From contig NZ_VMSG01000018.1 in assembly GCF_007713465.1 (NCBI RefSeq), positions 1 to 64,000 of the forward strand: a stretch of 64,000 nt of DNA, in the 5' to 3' direction. Positions 25,417 through 33,726 of the stretch are shown here, piece after piece; the first letter of the stretch is position 1; each line of letters opens with the position of its first letter. This stretch comes from Pseudomonas sp. H3(2019). Its GTDB lineage: Bacteria > Pseudomonadota > Gammaproteobacteria > Pseudomonadales > Pseudomonadaceae. Below the pieces are notes generated by a model. It was not told the DNA's origin, ran no database searches, and was given only the letters and a program-made list of their open reading frames with translations. The translations under genes were made by a program, and so were the position numbers.

Positions 25417-26696
25417 TCCCGGTGAAGACCCTCTGGCACTACTTTCGTACCCAGCGCCGGATCTTCACCGATCGCGCGGTGCTGCAAGCCTATCAGGCAA
25501 AACAGCTGAAGCGCTTCGCTCGGCGGGTCCTTGCACAGAGTCCCTATTTTCGCCCTTACAGCGCGCTGTCGGTGACCGAGTGGCCGCTGATGGATAAGGC
25601 GCTGATGATGGCGCAGTTCGACCAGATGAACACCGCCCAATTGCAGCGCGATCAGTTACTGGCGTGTGCCCGACGCAGCGAAACCGAACGCGACTTCACC
25701 CCCACGGTCGGCGCCTACAGTGTTGGGTTGTCGTCTGGCACGTCGGGGCAGCGCGGTGTGTTTGTCGTCAGTGAGCGGGAGCAACAGGTCTGGGCCGGCG
25801 GCATGCTGGCAAAGATGCTGCCCGAAGGTATTTTTGCCGGTGAACGCGTCGCGCTGTTTTTACGTGCGGACAACAATCTCTACCACAGCGTGAACAACCG
25901 CTGGCTGAGCCTGGAGTTCTACGATCTGTTTGCGCCTTTCCCGGCGCAACTGCCGCGCTTGCAGCAGCAGGCACCGACGATCATTGTCGCGCCGGCCCAA
26001 GTGTTGAGGGCGCTTGCGCTCGCGGTCCTCGATCAGCAACTGGCCCTCAACGTCAAGAAAGTGATCTCGGTAGCCGAAGTCCTGGACATGCATGATCGAC
26101 GGATACTGGAGCAGGTGTTTCCTGACATCGGTGAGGTGTATCAGGCCACCGAGGGGTTTCTGGCAGCTTCATGTTCCCACGGCACGCTGCATTTGAATGA
26201 AGAATTTCTCTACATCGAGCCCCAGTGGATCGATGAGCATCGCTTTACGCCGTTGATCACCGATTTCACCCGTAGCACACAACCCATCGTGCGCTACCGG
26301 CTCGATGATGTACTGGTCAGGAAGGCCACCCCATGCCCGTGCGGGCAAGCGACCATGGCCATTGAACGGATAGAAGGTCGATGCGATGACCAGTTGCTGT
26401 TGCTCAATCGCCAGGGGACGCCGCAGGTGATATTTGCCGATCTGTGCACGCGGGCCATTGCCAACGCGTTGCCGCTGACCAGTGATTACCGGTTGATTCA
26501 ACAGGCCGAACATCGTTTACAGCTGGTTGCCGACTGTTCACAACAGGAGTTGGCACAGTGTCACGCGCAACTCGTGGCAGTGCTCGAGCAACAGGGGATC
26601 GCCACCGAACCACTGGAGTGGCAACTGACGGTACAGACCGTGATGCCAGCGTTCGATCAGAAAAGACGACGAATCATTCGGCAGGTGAATCCATGA
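25413..26696 (+). CDS. Adenylate-forming ligase related to F390 synthetase/PaaK
   Basis: The 427-residue enzyme has the nucleotide loop SSGTSGQRGVF (about residues 109-119), YQATEGFLA (about 248) and a C-terminal YRLDDVLVRKATPCPCG region, typical of the PaaK/F390-synthetase-related group of CoA ligases. It should activate a carboxylic acid as acyl-AMP. In Ole pathways the AMP-forming step is done by OleC, a larger and only distantly related enzyme that makes beta-lactones; whether this shorter ligase substitutes for it is open. The CPCG cysteine pair may bind zinc. It overlaps both neighbours by 4 bases. Confidence 0.82.
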   Translation: MIPVKTLWHYFRTQRRIFTDRAVLQAYQAKQLKRFARRVLAQSPYFRPYSALSVTEWPLMDKALMMAQFDQMNTAQLQRDQLLACARRSETERDFTPTVGAYSVGLSSGTSGQRGVFVVSEREQQVWAGGMLAKMLPEGIFAGERVALFLRADNNLYHSVNNRWLSLEFYDLFAPFPAQLPRLQQQAPTIIVAPAQVLRALALAVLDQQLALNVKKVISVAEVLDMHDRRILEQVFPDIGEVYQATEGFLAASCSHGTLHLNEEFLYIEPQWIDEHRFTPLITDFTRSTQPIVRYRLDDVLVRKATPCPCGQATMAIERIEGRCDDQLLLLNRQGTPQVIFADLCTRAIANALPLTSDYRLIQQAEHRLQLVADCSQQELAQCHAQLVAVLEQQGIATEPLEWQLTVQTVMPAFDQKRRRIIRQVNP

Positions 26697-27310
26697 TCAA
26701 GGCAATCTTTCCAAGGTTGTGGCACATGCTGCTAGGCTGGGGATGTGTGGGGGTTGTTTACAACCTCACTGACCGTCTTCAAGACGCGGGGACTGTCATC
26801 TCGCCCTCATTGATTGATCGCCTGATCCCATTCAGCCCACACGCTATTTGGCTGTACCTGTCGTTCTTCATCATGATTCCGTTGGCTTACCTGCTTGCCC
26901 CGCTTGATCGGGTTAAATGGTTGGCCAGGGCCATGCAACTGACTGCGATAGGGGCGGGGGTCGTTTATGTGTTGTGGCCGACGACCATGGTCTATCCGCT
27001 CGATCACGGCACCACCCTCAGTTCTGATGTGTTGAGTGCATTGACACAGTTCGACTCAAAGCAAAATTGCTTACCGTCATTGCACATGGCACTGACGGTG
27101 CTGGCCGTATGGGCCGTTGGCGATGAAAGGCACAAAGTGAGAACGGTGTTGTTCATCCTATGGGCTGTGGCGATTGCCTTTTCGATCCTGCAGTTACGCC
27201 GTCACCTGTTGATTGACCTGGCCAGCGGTACGTTGTTGGCACTGGTGGCTGGATGGCTGGTGCGGTGTGTTGGTTTGATTCGCTATCGTGCGGTCAGAGG
27301 AGTGGCGTGA
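26693..27310 (+). CDS. PAP2-family membrane phosphatase-like protein
   Basis: The 205-residue integral membrane protein has about six hydrophobic segments. NCLPSLHMA matches the PSxH motif and RRHLLIDLASG provides the His and Asp of the last PAP2 motif, although the usual SR before it is changed to LQLRR. That change could alter or abolish phosphatase activity; related proteins act as phosphotransferases or lipid phosphatases. A role in removing or transferring a lipid phosphate within the cluster is inferred. ATG 26693 overlaps the previous stop by 4 bases. Confidence 0.8.
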   Translation: MIKAIFPRLWHMLLGWGCVGVVYNLTDRLQDAGTVISPSLIDRLIPFSPHAIWLYLSFFIMIPLAYLLAPLDRVKWLARAMQLTAIGAGVVYVLWPTTMVYPLDHGTTLSSDVLSALTQFDSKQNCLPSLHMALTVLAVWAVGDERHKVRTVLFILWAVAIAFSILQLRRHLLIDLASGTLLALVAGWLVRCVGLIRYRAVRGVA

Positions 27311-28449
27311 TGATTGATCTGGCGTTCCCCATCCTGTTCATGTTGCTGGTGGTGATTGGCGAGATGCTGGTGGTGCAGTGGCGCCAGCGTGACGTGGTCA
27401 ACTGGCATGACGTGATGTTCAACCTGAACTCCGGCCATCTCATGCTGTGGTTGTTCCGTGGGCTGGAAATCACCTGTTACGGCTATGTCGCCACCCACTT
27501 CAGCCTCTCGCTGTTTGAGTCATGGCCACCGGTGCTGACCTGGGTATTTGCACTGTTTGCCTGGGACTTCGGTTTTTATTGGTTGCACCGGACACACCAC
27601 TACTTGCGTGTGCTGTGGGCGGTGCACGTGGTTCACCATCAGGGCGAGCATTTCAACCTGTCATTGGGGGTACGCAACTCTTGGTACTCGTCACTGACCT
27701 CTATCCCATTCTTTATGGTGTTGGCTGTGCTGGGTGTACCGTTGTCGGTGTTTGTCACGGTGTCCATCCTGCATTACACAATTCAACTGTTTAATCACAG
27801 TGCATTGACGCCCAAGTTGGGAGTCCTGGAGTCGGTGTTCGTCACGCCTGCCCACCATCGGGTACATCACGTCAAAGACATGGCCTACTCGAACAAGAAC
27901 TTTGGCGGCAGTTTTATCTTCTGGGACAAACTGTTCGGCACGTTTTGTCCCAGCCTGCCGCAAGCGCCGTTCGACTATGGCGTGGGTGGCGCCAAACCGT
28001 CTGCAAACCCATTTTGGGCGAGTAATCTGCCATTGTTGCGCTACATGCACATGCCGGTGAGCGTGTCCGATGAAGGCGGACGCTGGCGTTGCTCGAACCT
28101 GACCGTTTTCAGTGGTGCGTTGCTGGTGTTTGTCGGGGTGATTGCCTATGTCTATGAATATGGCTACGGCTACACCAACGTTCATTGGCCGCAAGTCGCG
28201 CTGTTCACTTTATTGGCGCTGGGACCGGTGGCGCTGGCGGGCATGGTGCAAGGGCGCGTCTGGAGCGTAATGGGTTGGCTGGCAATTTCATTGGGGCTGC
28301 CAGTGCTGTTTCTCGGGCTGCTGAGGTGGTCACAGGGGTATTGGCAGGTCGTGCTTGTCTCGCTTGCGGTGCACGGAGTCGCGGTGCTGTGGTCTTGCAC
28401 CCGGCGGCGATCCGACGCTGCGCCTGCGGTGGAGCAATCTCATGGCTGA
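27310..28449 (+). CDS. Sterol desaturase/fatty acid hydroxylase family membrane oxygenase
   Basis: The 379-residue protein has the histidine clusters of the non-heme diiron family: HRTHH, HVVHH with HFN after it, and HHRVHH. Four helices precede and additional C-terminal helices follow (about residues 265-365), longer than minimal members. Reactions of the family include C-H hydroxylation and desaturation of lipids and cleavage of ether lipids (alkylglycerol monooxygenase type), using O2. It starts one base into the stop of the PAP2 gene (TGATG). The substrate would be the cluster's lipid intermediate. Confidence 0.85.
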   Translation: MIDLAFPILFMLLVVIGEMLVVQWRQRDVVNWHDVMFNLNSGHLMLWLFRGLEITCYGYVATHFSLSLFESWPPVLTWVFALFAWDFGFYWLHRTHHYLRVLWAVHVVHHQGEHFNLSLGVRNSWYSSLTSIPFFMVLAVLGVPLSVFVTVSILHYTIQLFNHSALTPKLGVLESVFVTPAHHRVHHVKDMAYSNKNFGGSFIFWDKLFGTFCPSLPQAPFDYGVGGAKPSANPFWASNLPLLRYMHMPVSVSDEGGRWRCSNLTVFSGALLVFVGVIAYVYEYGYGYTNVHWPQVALFTLLALGPVALAGMVQGRVWSVMGWLAISLGLPVLFLGLLRWSQGYWQVVLVSLAVHGVAVLWSCTRRRSDAAPAVEQSHG

Positions 28450-29548
28450 GTCGCTCAGGCCCCTGGTCTTTCCCGCCGATGGCGAGCAGGCCTTTCATCA
28501 AGCACTCAAGCGCGCGGCTCGCGCCTATCTGGCGGATGACCACCGTTATGCCGATGGTTGGCTGCTCGCCAGGGCCTTGGTGTTGCTGGTGTTGTGCGCG
28601 GGGTTCTATGCCTTGAGCCTGATGCAGCACAACGCGTGGGCGTTTGTCGGTTGCTACTTCCTGTTTGTGATGATGGGAATGCTGTTAAACGTGGTGGTCA
28701 ATCATGACGCCTCTCACAACGTCTTCTTCCGCGCACCTTGGGCCAACCGCCTGGTAGGGCGCTTGGTCACGCTGCCGTTGGGTGTGGATCCGGATTACTG
28801 GCGGGTGCGTCACGTCGATTTTCACCACGTCTACGCCAACGTCGAACATTACGACCTGGATACGGAAGAGAACGGCATCTTCCGACAGACTCCGTTCCAG
28901 CGTTGGCGTGCACACATGCGCTATCAACACCTTTACTGGCCGGTGATCGCGGCGTTGTCGCTGCCCTATGTCGCCTGGATATTTGACTGGTCGGATCGAT
29001 TAGGAAAAACGCCACTCAAGTCAAAAGACGTGTTGCCGGGACGCCGGGGCTGGACGGTATTTGTCGTCAGCAAGGTCACCCATTTGCTATTGGTGCTGGG
29101 GGTGCCATTGACGGTTTGTCAGCTCAATGGCATCAGTTGGTCGACGGTGCTGCTGGCGTATGCCGTGAGCCAGATGTGTGCGTCGTTGTTGGTGGTTTAC
29201 TTGCTGCTAGGTACGCATTGGGCACAGGCGCAGTTTTATCGTGCACCTGATACGGCGGTGATGCCCCATGGCTGGTATCGACATAATTTCTCTACGGCTT
29301 GCGACTGGCTGACCACGCCTTCCTGGCTGCGCCATTTCACCGGTGGGCTGAATTACCATTTGACCCATCATCTGTTCCCCGGCTGGAGTCATCGTCATTA
29401 CCCCGCGCTGGCGGCGATCATTGAACAGTTGGCGGTGCAACATGGCATGGACTATCGCTGTATTGGCTATCGCGAACTGCTGAGGCAACAGCAACAGTTC
29501 CTGCGCCGGATGGGGCAGGAGACGTCCATGGACGGGGTGCCCCAATAA
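28442..29548 (+). CDS. Membrane fatty acid desaturase, first copy
   Basis: The 368-residue diiron desaturase has boxes HDASH (about residue 87), RHVDFHH (about 122) and LTHHLFPGWSHRHY (about 305). The last box with LTHHLFP is typical of the DesA/front-end acyl-lipid desaturase group. It starts 8 bases before the end of the preceding gene. The N-terminal half contains three or four helices. It introduces a double bond in an acyl chain, needing ferredoxin or cytochrome b5-type electrons; no reductase is encoded in the cluster. Confidence 0.88.
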   Translation: MAESLRPLVFPADGEQAFHQALKRAARAYLADDHRYADGWLLARALVLLVLCAGFYALSLMQHNAWAFVGCYFLFVMMGMLLNVVVNHDASHNVFFRAPWANRLVGRLVTLPLGVDPDYWRVRHVDFHHVYANVEHYDLDTEENGIFRQTPFQRWRAHMRYQHLYWPVIAALSLPYVAWIFDWSDRLGKTPLKSKDVLPGRRGWTVFVVSKVTHLLLVLGVPLTVCQLNGISWSTVLLAYAVSQMCASLLVVYLLLGTHWAQAQFYRAPDTAVMPHGWYRHNFSTACDWLTTPSWLRHFTGGLNYHLTHHLFPGWSHRHYPALAAIIEQLAVQHGMDYRCIGYRELLRQQQQFLRRMGQETSMDGVPQ

Positions 29549-30633
29549 TGAAACCGCTAGCGTTCCAGCGCGATGACGCTGATGTGCATAAAGCACTGAT
29601 GCAGGCGGCCAGCGACTATCTGGCGGCGCACCATGATCATCGTTTCGCCGATACCTGGATGATCGTCAAGCTACTGGTGCTGGTGCTGCTATGTACCGGG
29701 TTTTACGGCATGAGCCTGGAGCAGTCCACAGGGTGGGCTTACTTGGGTTATTACTTCGGCTTCATTTTTACGGCCATGTTTATCACGGTCAACGTGGTCC
29801 ATGATGCGTCCCATAATGCGTTTTTCGAACGACGCTGGGCCAATCGCTGGCTCAATTGCCTGGTCAGCATACCACTGGGTCTTGATCCTGATTGTTGGCG
29901 AGTGCGGCACGTTATTTTTCATCACGGGCACAATAACGTTGAGGGCTACGACCTCGATATTGAGCCCAATGGAGTTCTACGCCAGACCCCATTCCAGCGC
30001 TGGAAGCCCTTTATGCGAGTGCAGCGCTTTTACTGGCCACTGGTTGCGGCCATGACCTTCCCTTATTACATTTTTCTGTTCGACTGGTTGGACCGGGCGG
30101 GGCAAACGCCGGTTACCAGGCGAATGGCGCAACACGGCGTGCGCGGCTGGAGTGTGTTTGTGTTTGGCAAAGGCACGCACCTGGTATTGGCGCTGTTGAT
30201 CCCGCTCTGGGTTTTGCCAGCGACCATCAGCGCGCTCGACATCGTGCTGGTTTACCTGGGCAGTCAAATGCTCTCCTCGTTGCTGTTCGTGATGCTGATC
30301 ATCGGTACTCATTGGGCAAAGGCGAAGTTTTATCAGGCGCCGGAAAGTGGCGTATTACCCCACGGCCGGTATCGCCATGTGTTTTCTACCACCATTGACT
30401 GGCAGACAACGCCGCGCTGGCTGGGGTATTGGCTCGGCGGGGCCAACCTGCACCTGACACACCATCTGTTCCCGCACTGGAGCCACCGGCATTATCCGGC
30501 CTTAAGCCAGCTCATCAGCGAAGTTGCGCCACGTTTCGGCCTTGAATACCAGCGTATCGGGCCCAGTGAAATGCTGAGGCTCCAACAGCGGTTCCTCAGT
30601 GCGATGGGCGCGAACAAAGAGGCGGATGTTTAA
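29548..30633 (+). CDS. Membrane fatty acid desaturase, second copy
   Basis: The 361-residue protein is a close paralogue of the preceding one: both share the FRQTPFQRW/LRQTPFQRW segment, the C-terminal HxxTHHLFPxWSHRHYPAL block and overall layout. Its boxes are HDASH, RHVIFHHGHNN and LTHHLFPHW. The start overlaps the previous stop by one base (TAATG). Tandem duplication followed by divergence suggests two successive desaturations at different positions, or acetylenase activity by one of them, as seen in polyyne clusters. That is inference. Confidence 0.88.
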   Translation: MKPLAFQRDDADVHKALMQAASDYLAAHHDHRFADTWMIVKLLVLVLLCTGFYGMSLEQSTGWAYLGYYFGFIFTAMFITVNVVHDASHNAFFERRWANRWLNCLVSIPLGLDPDCWRVRHVIFHHGHNNVEGYDLDIEPNGVLRQTPFQRWKPFMRVQRFYWPLVAAMTFPYYIFLFDWLDRAGQTPVTRRMAQHGVRGWSVFVFGKGTHLVLALLIPLWVLPATISALDIVLVYLGSQMLSSLLFVMLIIGTHWAKAKFYQAPESGVLPHGRYRHVFSTTIDWQTTPRWLGYWLGGANLHLTHHLFPHWSHRHYPALSQLISEVAPRFGLEYQRIGPSEMLRLQQRFLSAMGANKEADV

Positions 30634-30687
30634 ACGTGAAGGACCTTCAGCCTTCACTCCCGCTATTACCGTGAGGAACAACGCTCC

Positions 30688-31239
30688 ATGCCTAGCATTA
30701 TCACCCATGCTGTCGTGCCCCTTATTGTTGGAGCGGTGATGGGGCGGCGCCACATCAGCGCCAGGTTATTGATCATGGGCGCGGTGCTGGCCGCGCTACC
30801 TGATGCCGACGTGATTTCATTCAAACTGGGCATTGCCTATACCGACACCTGGGGGCATCGCGGTGCAGCCCATTCGATAGCCTTTGCCTTGGCCATTAGC
30901 TGTCTGGCGAGTGTGTTTTATAAGTCACTGCATACGAGCCTTGGGCGGAGCATCAGCTTTCTCTTCCTGGCGGCCGTGTCTCATCCATTACTGGATGCCT
31001 GCACCGATGGCGGCCTGGGGGTTGCCTTGTTCTGGCCCTTCAGTGAGCTGCGGTGGTTCATGCCGTTCAGGCCGATCGAAGTGTCCCCCATCGGTCTGAC
31101 GCAGTTTCTGAGTCAGCGCGGCTGGGCAGCGCTGCAGTCTGAGATTTTATGGGTGTGGCTGCCCACGCTGGGGCTGGCCGCTGTTCTCCTTGCTGGTCGA
31201 TGGATATGGCCTGCCAAGAACAGCTCAGGGATAAATTAG
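30688..31239 (+). CDS. YdjM-like membrane-bound metal-dependent hydrolase (DUF457)
   Basis: The 183-residue protein has four or five helices. The conserved polar patches are LPDADVISF, WGHRGAAHS and SHPLLDACTDGG, the His/Asp residues characteristic of the DUF457/YdjM family. These are named hydrolases by similarity to phospholipase C-type zinc enzymes, but activity is not proven. It follows the second desaturase by 54 bases, so it may belong to the cluster or merely sit next to it. The SOS-regulated E. coli YdjM is the best known relative. Confidence 0.8.
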   Translation: MPSIITHAVVPLIVGAVMGRRHISARLLIMGAVLAALPDADVISFKLGIAYTDTWGHRGAAHSIAFALAISCLASVFYKSLHTSLGRSISFLFLAAVSHPLLDACTDGGLGVALFWPFSELRWFMPFRPIEVSPIGLTQFLSQRGWAALQSEILWVWLPTLGLAAVLLAGRWIWPAKNSSGIN

Positions 31240-31400
31240 ATGAGGGGGGGGCTCTGCGCCACCCCGGACTCAGCCACCAAGAAGCGTCTCAGCGTATCGA
31301 TCGATAAGGCAGAGGGTTTGTAGTTCCACAATGGATACTCATCCAGGCTGCACTCATCCGTGTGATCCGGCTGCCTCATCAGAGCGCTCGCTACCGACAT
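31236..31400 (-). CDS. Small hypothetical protein with a hairpin-masked ribosome site
   Basis: This 54-residue frame starts at ATG (complement of 31398-31400). GGAGGGG stands ideally before the start, and that site is one arm of a perfect hairpin (31405-31421). I do not recognise the product; it is soluble and contains DEYPLWNYKPSALSIDTLRRF. It begins 24 bases after the stop of the 76-residue gene upstream, forming a two-gene unit. Its stop overlaps the end of the YdjM-like gene on the other strand. Confidence 0.5.
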   Translation of the reverse strand: MSVASALMRQPDHTDECSLDEYPLWNYKPSALSIDTLRRFLVAESGVAQSPPLI

Positions 31401-31404
31401 GATC

Positions 31405-31421
31405 CCCCTCCAAGGGAGGGG
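31405..31421 (-). promoter_or_regulatory. Hairpin sequestering a Shine-Dalgarno sequence
   Basis: CCCCTCC pairs with GGAGGGG around CTT when read on the minus strand; the GGAGGGG arm is the ribosome site of the 54-residue gene, 4-5 bases from its ATG. Without a T-run it is unlikely to be a terminator. It could limit translation unless opened by ribosomes from the upstream gene, a protein or an RNA. Confidence 0.5.
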
Positions 31422-31424
31422 CAG

Positions 31425-31655
31425 TCAGAAATGAATCTCAGCGGATTTGATGCCGATCTCCCGAAGCTCCTGGATCAGGTCATCCAGCTGTCGAAATGAC
31501 TCGATTTCTTCATTGTCATTGACCAGAAAATAACTGCTTCCCACCTCTTTTTTAAACAGGATGATCCACTCGTGCGTGTTGGCCGGGTTGGCTATCACAT
31601 GCGTGTCGAAGTGCATGCCTTCACCGTGTTTGGTTTTGACGTCTTCACGTTTCAT
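31425..31655 (-). CDS. Hypothetical protein of 76 residues
   Basis: The start is taken at the Met of MKREDVKTKHGEG because GGAG stands 7 bases before it; longer in-frame starts at 31679 and 31694 have no ribosome site. The product looks like a compact alpha/beta fold: WIILFKKEVGSSYFLVNDNEEIESF gives three strands (cited as WIILF, SYFLV, IESF), followed by the helix LDDLIQELREIGI and a final strand. I do not recognise the family. It is cytoplasmic and precedes the 54-residue gene. It is divergent from the SulP gene with 160 bases between starts. Confidence 0.6.
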   Translation of the reverse strand: MKREDVKTKHGEGMHFDTHVIANPANTHEWIILFKKEVGSSYFLVNDNEEIESFRQLDDLIQELREIGIKSAEIHF

Positions 31656-31817
31656 GTGGATCTCCGAGCGTGGACTCATGTTGTCCACAAACATGATTCT
31701 GGATCATTCAACACTGGTTTTTTCAGCGTCGCGGATGCTGTGCAAAGGGTATTTCAGTGGTTTTGCTATTATCACTTCATGTAAATATTATGCACATGCC
31801 ACCAGAGAGGGCTAGTC

Positions 31818-33476
31818 ATGATTGCGATACGAGAAGCCTGGAAAGCGGGCCTGTTGAGGCCCGAACACTGGCTTCGAAATATCGTCTCCGGGGTCATCGT
31901 CGGCGTTGTGGCGCTGCCCTTGGCCATGGCGTTTGCTATCGCCTCAGGCGTAAAGCCCGAACAAGGAATTTATACAGCCATCATCAGTGGTCTTCTGGTT
32001 TCTCTCTTTGGAGGGAGCCGTCTTCAGATCGCAGGTCCGACAGGGGCATTCGTCGTCATTTTGTCTGGAGTGACCGCCAAATACGGCGTTGATGGCTTGC
32101 AGATCGCAACGATAATGGCCGGGGCGATTTTGCTTTTGCTCGGTATCACCAAGCTTGGCGCCATCATCAAGTTCATCCCCGACCCGGTGATTGTCGGATT
32201 CACCGCCGGCATTGGTGTGATCATTTGGGTCGGGCAGTGGAAAGATTTCTTTGGTTTGCCGAAAATCAGCGGTGAGCATTTCCATGAGCGACTCTGGCAC
32301 CTGGTTCAGGCTCTCCCCAGCTTTCATGTACCCACGACACTGTTAGCACTCTCGAGTCTGGTGCTGGTGATCACCGCCCCCAAAATACCTGGCGTAAGGC
32401 GTGTTCCCGGCCCCTTGATCGCTATGGTCGTCGTGACGGCACTGCAGTCATATTTTCAGTTCGACGGTGTTGCAACGATCGGGAGTGCTTTCGGGGGGAT
32501 TCCTCGAGGATTGCCTGCGGTCGGCCTTCCTGCAATAACACTGCCTCAAGTAATTGAGTTGATTGGCCCGGCGTTCGCCATCGCGATGTTGGGCGCTATC
32601 GAGTCATTACTGTCTGCTGTTGTCGCCGACGGTATGGCTGGTACCAAGCATGACTCCAATCAGGAGTTAATCGGCCAAGGCATCGCTAACCTGGTCACCC
32701 CTTTGTTCGGTGGCTTTGCCGCGACAGGTGCAATTGCTCGAACCGCTACCAACATCCGCAATGGAGGCAACAGTCCCGTCGCGGGTTTTGTACATGCGCT
32801 CACATTGATATTGCTGATTTTATTCCTGGCGCCGTTGGCTTCGGATATCCCGCTGTGTGCGTTGGCAGCGATCCTGTTTGTGGTCGCCTACAACATGAGC
32901 GAGTTGAAGCATTTCCAGCGCATGGTCAAGCGCGCCCCGAAAGCCGACGTGGCAATACTTCTAATCACCTTCAGCCTGACTGTTTTCAGCGACTTAGCGA
33001 TTGCAGTGAACATTGGTGTCATTCTCGCGATGCTGCAATTCATGCGTCGGATGGCATCTTCTGTCGAAGTGCAGCAAATGGTCGAAAAAGAGCTTGAAGT
33101 TGAGTTACGGATCAATGGGCACGTTCGTCTGCCGCCTGGTGTTTTGGTGTACACCATTGAAGGGCCGCTTTTCTTTGGCGCAGCAGAAACCTTTGAGCGC
33201 GTTCTGGCCCAAACGCACACCGATCCGGGGACATTGATTATTCGTCTAAAGCGAGTGCCGTTCATGGACATAACGGGCTTACAAACGTTGCTCGAAGTTA
33301 TTGAGCAATTACGCAAGCGCGGCATTGTCGTAAAACTGTGCGAAGCCAACGATAAAGTCCTTGGCAAGCTGGAGAGAGCGGGAATACTCCAAGCGCTTGG
33401 TTCAGAGCATTATCACGCCGACTTCAGTGGTGCATTGGGCAGTTTCGAGATCGACAAGGCGCCACGCCTCGGCTGA
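31818..33476 (+). CDS. SulP-family inorganic anion transporter with STAS domain
   Basis: The 552-residue inner-membrane protein begins with GVIVGVVALPLAMAFAIASG and carries GPTGAFVVILSG, both SulP signatures, then about ten to fourteen helices and a cytoplasmic STAS domain (about residues 440-540) with LIIRLKRVPFMDITG. SulP proteins carry sulfate, bicarbonate, nitrate or other anions. No carbonic anhydrase gene, the usual clue for bicarbonate, is adjacent. AGAGAGGG precedes the ATG. Substrate remains undetermined. Confidence 0.9.
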   Translation: MIAIREAWKAGLLRPEHWLRNIVSGVIVGVVALPLAMAFAIASGVKPEQGIYTAIISGLLVSLFGGSRLQIAGPTGAFVVILSGVTAKYGVDGLQIATIMAGAILLLLGITKLGAIIKFIPDPVIVGFTAGIGVIIWVGQWKDFFGLPKISGEHFHERLWHLVQALPSFHVPTTLLALSSLVLVITAPKIPGVRRVPGPLIAMVVVTALQSYFQFDGVATIGSAFGGIPRGLPAVGLPAITLPQVIELIGPAFAIAMLGAIESLLSAVVADGMAGTKHDSNQELIGQGIANLVTPLFGGFAATGAIARTATNIRNGGNSPVAGFVHALTLILLILFLAPLASDIPLCALAAILFVVAYNMSELKHFQRMVKRAPKADVAILLITFSLTVFSDLAIAVNIGVILAMLQFMRRMASSVEVQQMVEKELEVELRINGHVRLPPGVLVYTIEGPLFFGAAETFERVLAQTHTDPGTLIIRLKRVPFMDITGLQTLLEVIEQLRKRGIVVKLCEANDKVLGKLERAGILQALGSEHYHADFSGALGSFEIDKAPRLG

Positions 33477-33540
33477 GCTGGAGCTTTAGTAGGCAGAGCG
33501 ATGAGCGGGTTCCCGATGTGCCGGCTCCATGGCGAGTGAA

Positions 33541-33726
33541 CTACTTATCATTGACCGCTATTTTGCTTTTGGTCGAGTAGGACACGCCATGTGTCTCCAG
33601 GTAGTCTCGAATAAGCTGACGGACGACCTGTGAAGGCGTCAGGTCCTGAGATGCACAGAGCTCCTCAAGGGCTTTTTTCTTGACGGGATCAATGAGCACA
33701 GTCAGTCGTGCAGTCTTATTTTCCAT
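33541..33726 (-). CDS. Ribbon-helix-helix (CopG/Arc-like) DNA-binding protein
   Basis: The 61-residue protein has an N-terminal beta ribbon (ARLTVLIDP) and two helices (KKKALEELCASQ, TPSQVVRQLIRDYLETHG), the complete RHH fold. These dimers bind DNA through the ribbon and serve as antitoxins, plasmid repressors or local regulators. No toxin-like gene is next to it. It converges with the SulP gene, 64 bases away. Confidence 0.8.
   Translation of the reverse strand: MENKTARLTVLIDPVKKKALEELCASQDLTPSQVVRQLIRDYLETHGVSYSTKSKIAVNDK

Noticed and set aside
33541..33726. Calling the ribbon-helix-helix protein an antitoxin
   Set aside because: No RelE/ParE, HicA or other toxin-like partner is next to it.
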